NCBI GenBank assembly: GCA_036925085.1
Contig: JAUPFP010000003.1
Coordinates: forward strand, 10,810,008 to 10,874,007
Direction: 5' to 3'
DNA: 64,000 bases
DNA from: Brachycybe producta
Taxonomy: Eukaryota > Arthropoda > Diplopoda > Playtdesmida > Andrognathidae
Shown in pieces: positions 57,035-64,000 of the stretch (within the stretch, counting starts at the first letter, position 1; each line of letters starts with the position of its first letter). Below the pieces are notes generated by a model. It did not search any database and was not told where the DNA came from. It worked only from the letters and a program-made list of their open reading frames with translations. A program made the position numbers and the translations under genes.

Positions 57035-57300
57035 GGCAAAATCGTGCGGTCGACCAGTGATGTGTGTATTCACTGAGTTTCTCTCAACACACGATTCAAC
57101 ATAAAACACAGAACCACGCGGTCGACCATTGAGGCTATTTCCGGTATTTCTCAACACGCGGTTCTACAAAAAAACGGAGCCACGCGGTTGGCTTTGACAT
57201 GATCGAGGGCCTCCATACACAGTTCCACACAAAAAGGCGCCACGTGGTTGACTTTGACGTGATTGAGGCTACTCAATACGTGGTTCCAACATAAAAGGGA
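57035..57300. repeat. tandem ~65-bp units with GCCACGCGGTTG core
   Basis: Four diverged units. Each begins CCACGCGGTCGACC- or CCACGTGGTTGAC-like (about 57040, 57113, 57180, 57240) and ends in a CGCGGTTC.ACA.AAAA stretch. The last two share TTTGACRTGATYGAGG. GC-rich relative to surroundings. It abuts the LTR at 57406. Confidence 0.6.
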
Positions 57301-57405
57301 CAGACGAAGCCTCGTGAGGCACAATCACGAGACTTAGGACAAAGGACGACTTCTGTTGATAGGTCGGAGAAGGCAAATGGAGCTATACCCCGCACCTCCA
57401 CCAAA

Positions 57406-58087
57406 TGTGAGCTTTTGACATCGACCATTTTATTTTACCAACCTTAAGGTGACGTCTTCTGTACCTCGATTCTTCTCTGAACCGTGCATTGCCCGCACGG
57501 AGAAGATTCGAGCTGCAGAGAGAGTTGGATGGAGATGGATCATGGTCACCCTTCTGCATGGGGGTGAAATCTATGCAGCAGAGTGGCGGCCATCTCTCTT
57601 TCTTCCAGTCGATGCTGATATACATCTTCTTTTTTCGGTACACCGACAAGAGAAGATGTTGTAGCTGCTAAGGAAATGTATACCTCCTGCCTTATGGAGT
57701 CTCCGGCCTCTGAAGAGAAGTTGGTTAGATTAACATAAAGACCACGCTGTTTCTTATTATAACTCTTTATTCATCACTTGTAAGAAACACACAATACAAG
57801 GATGAATTTATGAATACTAACGGTGCGTCCTCAGGCCCATGATTCGGAATAAGATCACGTAATGCAGGCAAAGGACAAGAACTAACTACAAAGAGGAGCA
57901 CGGCCCTTTTATACCTTGGACCTGTGTACACCTACGAGGTGTAACCAGGTCCAAGTGACCATGGTCCTAAGTGTATTAATCCGCCGCTTGTGTATTAGTC
58001 AGACGTGAGACAGAGGGGAGGGGCTGAGCAAGAGTTGTTTACCCTAGGCTATGGTTTTGGCGGGATCACAAGTTACCAGGTGTTACA
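57406..58087 (-). mobile_element. LTR (682 bp), same family as the solo LTR at 16.5 kb
   Basis: TGTGAGCTTTTGACATCGAC at 57406 to GGTGTTACA at 58087. The minus-strand TATA box (GGTATAAAAGGG) is near 57915 and AATAAA near 57770. On the minus strand a purine tract (AAGTTGGAGGGTA) immediately precedes it, so it is a 3' LTR whose internal region lies to the right. It is clearly similar along its whole length to 16471-17161. No target duplication at its outer side (CCAAA versus unknown). Confidence 0.87.
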
Positions 58088-58409
58088 TACCCTCCAACTT
58101 TGCTTGGAGTACGTCCTCGTACTCCAGCCAAGGGTGGAGGAAGTGTGAAGTTACGCAAGCATTAGAGACACGGGTGGATGAGCACGCACCTTGTACAGAG
58201 GTAATTTCGGAAAGACACTTGCACAAGTCAGTGCCTCTTATTATGCAAAAGGCTGAAAGGACAAAATTACCACCTAAAAAAATGTGGAACATTATTTGAA
58301 AAAGAAACATTACAGGTATACAAAAAGCATTTACAATGAGTTTATTTTAAATAAATTTTTCGATATCACCACTTCGACGGGTGGTGACCACATATGTCCA
58401 TGTGGATTT

Positions 58410-59255
58410 CTACCTTACACCCACGTTAGGTGGTTGCATGCACACATGCATGCGAGACATATCCGTGAAGTGCTTGTAGGCAGCGACGATACATCCATTT
58501 TCAAAACCCCTGAGGCTCTCCAGGAAACTTGAGTGAACGGTGGCATCGGCAGCAACCATCCGGGCCGGTGGTTGTCCGGCGAGGTCACTGTAGATGGCGT
58601 CCCAGAGGATGGCGGCCTGGTAGGTAGAGCGGGTTCTCCATACGATCATTCGAGCGATATTGTACACTCCATTAAGCGGGACCTCCAGGAGACTGTTGAT
58701 GAAGGCTTGCTGAAGGGCTCCGAGGGCCGGGGTGATGTGCTGCTCTGCAAATTGGTATATCTCAATGTACCTGCTGGAGGGCATTAGGATGGCCATGGAC
58801 AGTTGTAGATGATATGAGATCCCTACAACATAGCGTCCTTCCGTGGGTATGTAGAGGTGTGGAAACCCCTCCTTCAGGTCATAGTGGCCAAGGTAGTAGG
58901 TGTTCACTGGCCTTGTATGTTATTGCCAGAGTGCCCAGCAGTTGTTCAGTAGGCATTCACTGTGTGCTTCTTGATGCAGTGGTCGATATACTGGCAGTCT
59001 TCTGGTACTTATGGTTGGGATGTGAAAAGGCTGTGTCACTTGCGGCAAGATTATGGTTGCCGGTGGTGGCTCCGGAATTGTTGGAACTGCGGTGGCGAGG
59101 CGAGGTTTTGAGGTCGATGTCATCAGGTCGACAGCACTCGCTGTGTCATCCGCGACTTCCTTGGTTTCAGGTTGGCGCCTCCTGGTGTTACCCTCCACGG
59201 TACTCCCCAAAAGAAATAACACGACACAAGTGTAAAATGATGAAAAGTGTTTCAT
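58410..59255 (-). pseudogene. secreted-protein-like ORF next to the 3' LTR
   Basis: Starts MKHFSSFYTCVVLFLLGSTV, a clear signal peptide with likely cleavage after VEG, then an Arg-rich stretch and a Pro/Thr-rich linker. A TAA near 58918 interrupts, but the same frame continues with YYLGHYDLKEGFPHLYIPTE and a helical domain down to 58410. One ORF of about 280 codons with a single stop. Its place between pol-like sequence and the polypurine tract is where gypsy elements carry env. No transmembrane anchor is evident and no env family is recognised, so it could be env-like or another secreted product. Confidence 0.5.
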
Positions 59256-59664
59256 TTCACTTACGACACAAGGTGATATTTACAGAACTGGCTGGACACT
59301 CCGTCCAGCCAGGAACTATACAAAATCGTGGCCTAATGGCCAACGCACAAAACAAAAGACCCAAATGCCGGACAGTGGAGGTCTCCCTGACCTCCACCCA
59401 CAGGTCTAGTCTCCTCAGCTGCCTATGACCAACTGCCCAGATCCTGTGGCTGACCAGGCCACAGGAAACCTCCAGGCAACTCCACCTGGAGGGGACAGAG
59501 GTCACATCTGACCTCTCACCCATAGACGTCATGGAGAGAGGTCTGCTGGCACCAAAATGGCGTCCGTCCCAACAGCCTACTGTAGCTGTCAGACCACCAT
59601 AGGAAATTCGTCTGCTCTATCCAAAAATTTGAAAATGAGCAGACCAGGTTGCCACATAACACAC
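59256..59664. other. unassigned GC-richer stretch
   Basis: Between the RT fragment and the secreted-protein ORF lies GC-richer DNA with many CCTCCA/TGGAGG motifs and the local inverted pair GGCTGGACACTCCGTCCAGCC (59290-59310). It carries no recognisable protein and might be another LTR fragment. Confidence 0.35.
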
Positions 59665-60118
59665 GGGAGACACCACCTAGGATCTGTAGTTCCTTGGCTG
59701 GTGACTTCTGGTATAGGATGGCCCCAATGCCGTATGCAGATGCATCGGTATGCATTCTGATTTCAGCATCCGGGTTATAGATAGCCAGAACCGGTGCAGT
59801 GACGAGCTTAGTCTTCAACAAGGTGAATGCTGCTTCTCTGTCGATCATCCATAAAAAGGGCAACCCTTTCTTAGTCATATCTGTGAGTAGTTTGGCGATG
59901 TGGGCAAAGTTGGTGATGAAGCACCGATAGAAACCGGCCATACCCAAAAATCGCTTCACCTCTTTGACATTAGTAGGAGCTGCTAAGTCGGAGATGGCAA
60001 CCACTTTTCGCGGGTCTGGACGTACTCCTGCTTCTGAGATGATATGTCCCAGATAGAGGACTTCTTCGAATCCGAAGAAACTCTTGTCGGGGTGAAGCTT
60101 CAACCCCGCCTCTCTCAG
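59665..60118 (-). pseudogene. pol: gypsy reverse transcriptase fragment
   Basis: Minus strand, closely related to the RT at 53.1-53.5 kb. Reads HPDKSFFGFEEVLYLGHIIS, DPRKVVAISDLAAPTNVKEV, KRFLGMAGFYRCFITNFAHI and then MHTDASAYGIGAILYQKS, the start of RNase H with its first catalytic Asp. The frame is open through this piece. Similarity starts abruptly at 60118 and ends at about 59665. At 60118 it meets the tandem repeats at 60119, which marks an insertion or recombination junction. Confidence 0.92.
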
Positions 60119-60368
60119 AACCGCATTATGATGTATCGGTCGTTACAGCTTTTTTTTAAACTTAGATTATATTAGTCCTGCTACTCTACAGTCGTGCAAT
60201 AGCACGATGTGATTAGATAGCATGCGGTTTGCGAAGACCCAATAACCGCATTATACTGTATCTTTCATTACAGATTTTTTTGGACTTAGATTATATTAGT
60301 CCTGCTACTTCACAGTCGTGCAATAGCACGATGAGATTAGCAGCATGGCGGTTTATGATTATACCCAA
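60119..60368. repeat. 125-bp tandem duplication containing a small hairpin
   Basis: Two copies (60119-60243 and 60244-60368) begin AACCGCATTAT. Both include TTAGATTATATTAGTCCTGC and the palindrome TCGTGCAATAGCACGA, and end CCCAATA. A third unit appears to start at 60367. Copy divergence is moderate. They lie directly at the junction with the gypsy fragment and downstream of the unknown ORF on the minus strand. Confidence 0.88.
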
Positions 60369-60539
60369 TAACTGCCACATATGGATTTGTATCTCTTCGC
60401 GGCCTTTGTATAAAACATGCTCGAGCCTCTTCACCATGACAAGGTGGAGATACATCGAAGAGGGACAGGACAGGACGTCACAGGAAAGTACATGCATGCA
60501 GTGACACATGCACACACCGAAATACCTCCCAGTTATGCG

Positions 60540-60880
60540 TCCCAGAAAACTGATGCATAAACACAAGCAGTCACAAAGAGCCGTAATGTATCGTTTGTAC
60601 GGAAAACTGCGAAAGTGAGTATGACAAGCGTCAAACGTTCTTTCCAGATCTCTTCGTTATAGGTACATGCAATATAGGAAGCACAGCAGACACGAGAACA
60701 CTGAAGCACATGCAGGTTTTTACCCACTTACAAAGAGTCTGAATCGGAAAGTCTGAATAGAATCCCGCGAAAGCTGCTATGACGATCGTCAAAAGTTCCT
60801 TTCCGAGAGCTCCTCGCATCGTGGGTAGACAGACTGCTATTGTCATCGCTGTCTGGGTAGACAACGAAAGGCCTGTACGA
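60540..60880. repeat. 158-bp tandem duplication
   Basis: Two diverged copies with matching anchors GCGAAAGTGAGTATGACAAG (60609) and GCGAAAGCTGCTATGACGAT (60767). Each continues CGTCAAA..GTTC.TTTCC. On the minus strand both copies keep a similar hydrophobic frame (LTIVIAAFAGF and LTLVILTFAVF), so the unit may once have been coding or may be a structured non-coding repeat. Confidence 0.7.
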
Positions 60881-62262
60881 TCCCTTCCCTCTAGGATGCG
60901 TTATTCCTGACGACGTGCATGGTTTGAGCATCTTCGAAAATCGAGTTTTGCGCACAGAGTGGTCAATTCTCTGTCTTGTGATTGATCTTGCTTTTCACGG
61001 GATGTGAAGATGAGTTCGCGAATGAGAGCAGAGTTTTGTACAGTTTGTTCCACGTTCGGTTGGTGATACGAACGTTCTGCAGTGAGCTCTCGATGTTTTA
61101 GAGCTCTGCAGATCTTCTCTCGTTCTTGCTTAGACTTCTCCGCAATGGAAGTCTGGAGAGAGTGCCACATACGGGTGACAGTGAACGGCACACCGTACTT
61201 TGCTGACATCCGCGAAAACTCTCGAGATGGACTGTTCCACGCAGTTTCCACAGAATTGAGAAAGAAATTCTGGGTCTTCAGGTCATCAACCAACGGTCTG
61301 AGGAGATGATAATAAACCTCAAACATCGACCTCTGGTCTGATGTTAGGCAGATGCCCATGAGAACTTGTGGCAGACGTCTTATGATCGCTCACAAAGAAC
61401 ATGTAGTCTCTGGCACTGCTTGTTTGCGATATAAGTACTCGTTAAGGTGAAGGTTAATCACGGCCGATTGCCGAATTCTGTACGATGCGATGACGAGCAT
61501 TAAATAGCACGTGAACATGCAGTAGTCGATAGCATCAAACCTGTTATCAAGAAGGTGCGTAAATGAGTTGTTTACGTCCACCAAAAGGGTAGGTTCGCTT
61601 ACTAACGACGTGGACATGGCCACAGTTTGTTCGGTGAAGTCATCTTTCACCACATCTTCGCTCTTGGCTCGGCTTTCTGCTTTTTGTTTCTTCTCGGCCC
61701 GTTTCATAAATGGCTTCACCACTTCTACGACGTGTGCCAAATCATCGTACAAGAGTTGATCCCTGACCCGTAAATTGGTCACAGTCATCAAGTACTGAAA
61801 GTAAATTAGTAAGTTGCGGTAAAGACTTACGATGGTGCTTGCTTTCGTGCCAACACGTGTGAGCCGCAGTTCGTAATTTTGTACGTGGTTGGTGTGTATC
61901 ATAAGGCTTGGCACCGGTGTTTCGTGCTTGTTGCCAGTTGAGATGTTAATGTGATACAACACCCTTGCTAGGAGTTTTGCACAGGAGTCGATGCACACGG
62001 GCTCGATAAATTTTCTCTTGTCCTCTGTGATTGATAAATTCCGTGAAAAACGACAGATTATATTGCATGGTCAGATGCTCCGCTTGCATCTTTGCAAGTA
62101 AGGATCCAGCACGGTAGTTCTTGCAAGGAAACACTACCGGTGAAGCACCATCGTCATCGTCTTCCATACCGAATTCACCTTCATCTACGGGTTCTTTGTC
62201 AATAACGTCTGCGTTGTTACCCAACGAAAACCCTCGAAAGCGTGAAACATTGTGATATATGC
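60728..62262 (-). pseudogene. unrecognised ~500-codon ORF (decayed)
   Basis: Minus-strand coding-like sequence with few lesions. Segment 1 (62262-62050): RFRGFSLGNNADVID, then an acidic stretch (GEFGMEDDDDGASP) and PCKNYRAGSLLAKMQAEHLT. A shift near 62055 leads to ITEDKRKFIEPVCIDSCAKL (about 62020), MTVTNLRVRDQLLYDDLAHV and a Lys/Glu-rich linker. A single TGA near 61390 separates this, in the same frame, from segment 2 (61359-60901): SMFEVYYHLLRPLVDDLKTQ and WNSPSREFSRMSAKYGVPFT, then a basic helix. Segment 2 loosely resembles a Myb/SANT-type helix-turn-helix. A last shift near 60940 gives an Asp/Ser-rich tail. No polymerase, integrase, recombinase or DDE signature is visible. It may be an unknown viral or transposon protein. 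Confidence 0.55.
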
Positions 62263-62546
62263 ATCATTAGTCCTTGACTCACGATAGTTATATATTAGAG
62301 GCCCAAACCACTATTTAACAAGTGTTCATTTAAGTGGTGGCGGACCATTTCTTAATTTGTCTTTCGTCACTGTTTAAAAATTGGCAAAAATGTTAAAATT
62401 TACTAATAATGAAAAAACAAAACACATATGTGAAACTGAAAAAGATATGCATAGCCACAATATATAGACACTTTTACTATTTGATCGATAAATTAAAAAA
62501 CATGGAACACAAATATACTGTAGTGGTATAAAATACAGAAGTACGG
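62263..62546. other. AT-rich spacer
   Basis: No coding sequence. Separates the unknown ORF from the retroelement start to its right. No clear inverted repeat matching the sequence at 60119 was found here, so the right border of the insertion is undefined. Confidence 0.4.
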
Positions 62547-62971
62547 CTAGAGTTGTCCTTTAACCAGCTGTGACACGACTGGCCCACCTCTCGTACCTTT
62601 GGCTCCAGTGCCGACGATGCGGGAGGAACTCCGTCCTCGTTGACGACGTTGTTCCCTCTGCTGAGTCGGTGGTGCCGGGGTCGACTCTGTTGTCGACTGC
62701 TGCGGACCAGCCTCTATTGTTGTTGAACCTCTGGGGGTTGGGTTCACCGGGCGCGACATTTACTTGCCTTGCCTGGCACGGCCCACAAAAAGACCGTCTT
62801 TCCTAGGGATCTTTGGTATAGGCGTGACGATGCCGAAGAAACTCTAGTCCTTTTTGGCTGAGTTGCTGGAGGCTCCAGGCAGAGGGACTCAGGCTGTGTC
62901 TGAGTACCTTCTGCTGGATACTCCTCTATTTTAGGAGTACAGGAACTCAATACAATCCAAAATACACAATA
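62547..62971 (-). other. leader and putative gag start of an LTR element
   Basis: Downstream of the LTR at 62972-63506 on the minus strand. After about 200 bp, ATG 62759 opens a 70-codon frame (MSRPVNPTPRGSTTIEAGPQ) rich in Pro, Thr, Gln and Arg (QREQRRQRGRSSSR), ending at 62547. Composition and place fit a disordered gag N-terminus. The element is cut soon after, since no further gag or pol follows. Confidence 0.35.
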
Positions 62972-63506
62972 TGACACTGGTTGATGTATTCCGGATAGAA
63001 CTCTTTACTTGCTCTTGATTACATAATTATTATTACTTTTACATAATATTATTCTCTAAGTCAGATCTTTCCTCTCTTCTAGAACTACTGTCTAGAACAA
63101 GACTTACTTGTCTTTTTCTCTAAAACTCTGTTACAAGTTCACCCTTGGAACTCTGAAGACTGACTGTCTAGTCCGGAACTTATCCGGTCAAACTCTAGAT
63201 TCTGACTGTCCTCACACACAAGTCTCAGGCTCACTTGTCCGGTCTCCTGGGAGGGGCAACTGTCACCTCAGGGCGTAATGATTGACCAACTGGGCCAATC
63301 ATTGCCCTGGGCCGGGGATATTAAATCATAATCAGAAATATTCTTGGAACTTATTTCCAATTTTCTCACGGTCGGACTTGGTTCCGCGAATTCTCTAGAA
63401 TTCGGGCCACCCATGTCCGAACATCTGTGCACCAAGGGGTGCCTTACTGTCAAAACTGAATTTTTGACTTAAGTGTTTCACCTTCTGTTTCTACAGGGTG
63501 TCACAC
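62972..63506 (-). mobile_element. probable 5' LTR (~535 bp), minus orientation
   Basis: On the minus strand it starts TGTGTGACACCCTGTAG near 63506 and ends AACCAGTGTCA at 62972. GC-richer than the flanks. Start and end are TG and CA. The gag-like frame lies downstream. TATA and polyadenylation signals are not convincing, and the outer target duplication cannot be tested because the other end is missing. It begins within a DUF4806-like exon. Confidence 0.5.
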
Positions 63507-63512
63507 ACAGCT

Positions 63513-63783
63513 TTTGATGATGTCCTCAATCTGTTTATTTTGGACATTTTCAAGCAAAGGGTTAGCTCTGATGCTCTCTAATTTATATTGAAAAAATAAA
63601 AAATACTGTCTGTTAACACTAAAATCATATACTATTAGTAATATATAATTAGCAATTACCGTACAGTTTCGTTCAGCTTAAGATGTCGAAAGGCAATTTT
63701 TCCTCCTCTTCCAGCCCAGTTTATTTCTGTTGCCAGTTTGTTTGTCATTAAATGTGACAACACACGTCTAGTGTTCTCATCTG
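63513..63783 (-). pseudogene. DUF4806-like gene fragment, two exons
   Basis: Exon 1 (63783-63660) follows an acceptor (GGGGACTCTTCAG) and reads NTRRVLSHLMTNKLATEINW, then GRGGKIAFRHLK, ending at a donor (TACG|GTAATT). This matches DUF4806, a short domain of unknown function frequent in transposon-associated arthropod proteins (pattern LxxLxTNxLAxxxNWxGRxGKxAF). After an ~80-bp intron (AATATAAATTAG) exon 2 (63577-63513) reads SIRANPLLENVQNKQIEDII, then KSC, typical of the domain's end. The frame then runs into the LTR. Upstream exons are not recognised. Confidence 0.6.
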
Positions 63784-63789
63784 CTGAAG

Positions 63790-64000
63790 AGTCCCCACAT
63801 TACATAATATGGATTTCTGTATTTAAAAAAGGTTTTTTTTAGGTCGAACAATTTTGGAAGAACTTTAAACAAAACCGGGTTATCATACCAAAATTCCAAA
63901 TTTTTCTTTGTCCTCAATATATATTTCTCTATGATGGAGAAATAATGGTAGTTTGGGTAGATCACAAGGGACTTTTGTAGTGGGATGTTTACTTGACATC
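63790..64000. other. intron-like or gene-free edge
   Basis: AT-rich sequence upstream of the DUF4806-like exon, probably intron. A minus-strand frame at 63777-63965 spans the splice acceptor and is taken as non-coding. Confidence 0.35.

Overview
This is a repeat-dense, AT-rich animal nuclear sequence, most likely from an invertebrate; arthropod-like transposon families dominate, but the species cannot be fixed from sequence alone. No bacterial-style operons and no convincing intact host gene are visible. GT-AG introns, LTRs with TATA and AATAAA signals, and target-site duplications (TSDs) of the lengths expected for eukaryotic transposases are all present. Almost every coding stretch is a decayed mobile element, and many are inserted inside one another.

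0-6.7 kb: gypsy reverse transcriptase (RT) remnant, 28-bp minisatellite, mariner pseudogene. 6.7-18.2 kb (minus strand): one old Ty3/gypsy element (RNase H, integrase, then an env resembling class II, phlebovirus-Gc-like glycoproteins). It is split three times: a solo LTR in integrase (16471-17161, TSD AATTA), an 8-bp-TSD DNA transposon in env (11256-13935, TSD GTGCACAT) and a piggyBac in env (8324-10824, TTAA). 18.7-22 kb: MADF-like gene with a short intron, and a hAT element of the CGBP1-like type. 22-24.5 kb: a related gypsy in which integrase runs in frame into the env C-terminus, plus a Tc1 fragment.

25.1-31 kb: a two-gene PIF/Harbinger element broken by a LINE, itself broken by a 2.09-kb TIR element (25794-27886, TSD TA). 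That element encodes a widespread but, to me, unclassified zinc-finger/DDE-like protein. The Harbinger's MADF-like partner gene carries a solo LTR (TSD CTAA) in its intron. 33.2-37.9 kb: a second complete-ended Harbinger (TSD TTA) with convergent MADF-like and transposase genes. 38.3-39.4 kb: HECT-like pseudogene interrupted by a hAT MITE. 39.6-42.7 kb: LTR plus an unrecognised gag-like ORF.

43-51.2 kb: two copies of one LTR family bracket a region where a nearly complete piggyBac (46090-48469), whose transposase has a spliceable intron, sits in frame inside an unknown ORF. 50.7-55.3 kb: gypsy with recognisable protease, RT, RNase H and integrase. 57.4-60.1 kb: a 682-bp LTR of the same family as the solo LTR at 16.5 kb, a secreted-protein-like ORF beside it and another RT fragment.

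60.1-62.3 kb: the most distinctive block. It has higher GC, two sets of tandem duplications and a decayed ~500-codon minus-strand ORF that I cannot assign. 62.5-63.8 kb: 5' LTR and gag start of another retroelement inserted at a DUF4806-like exon.
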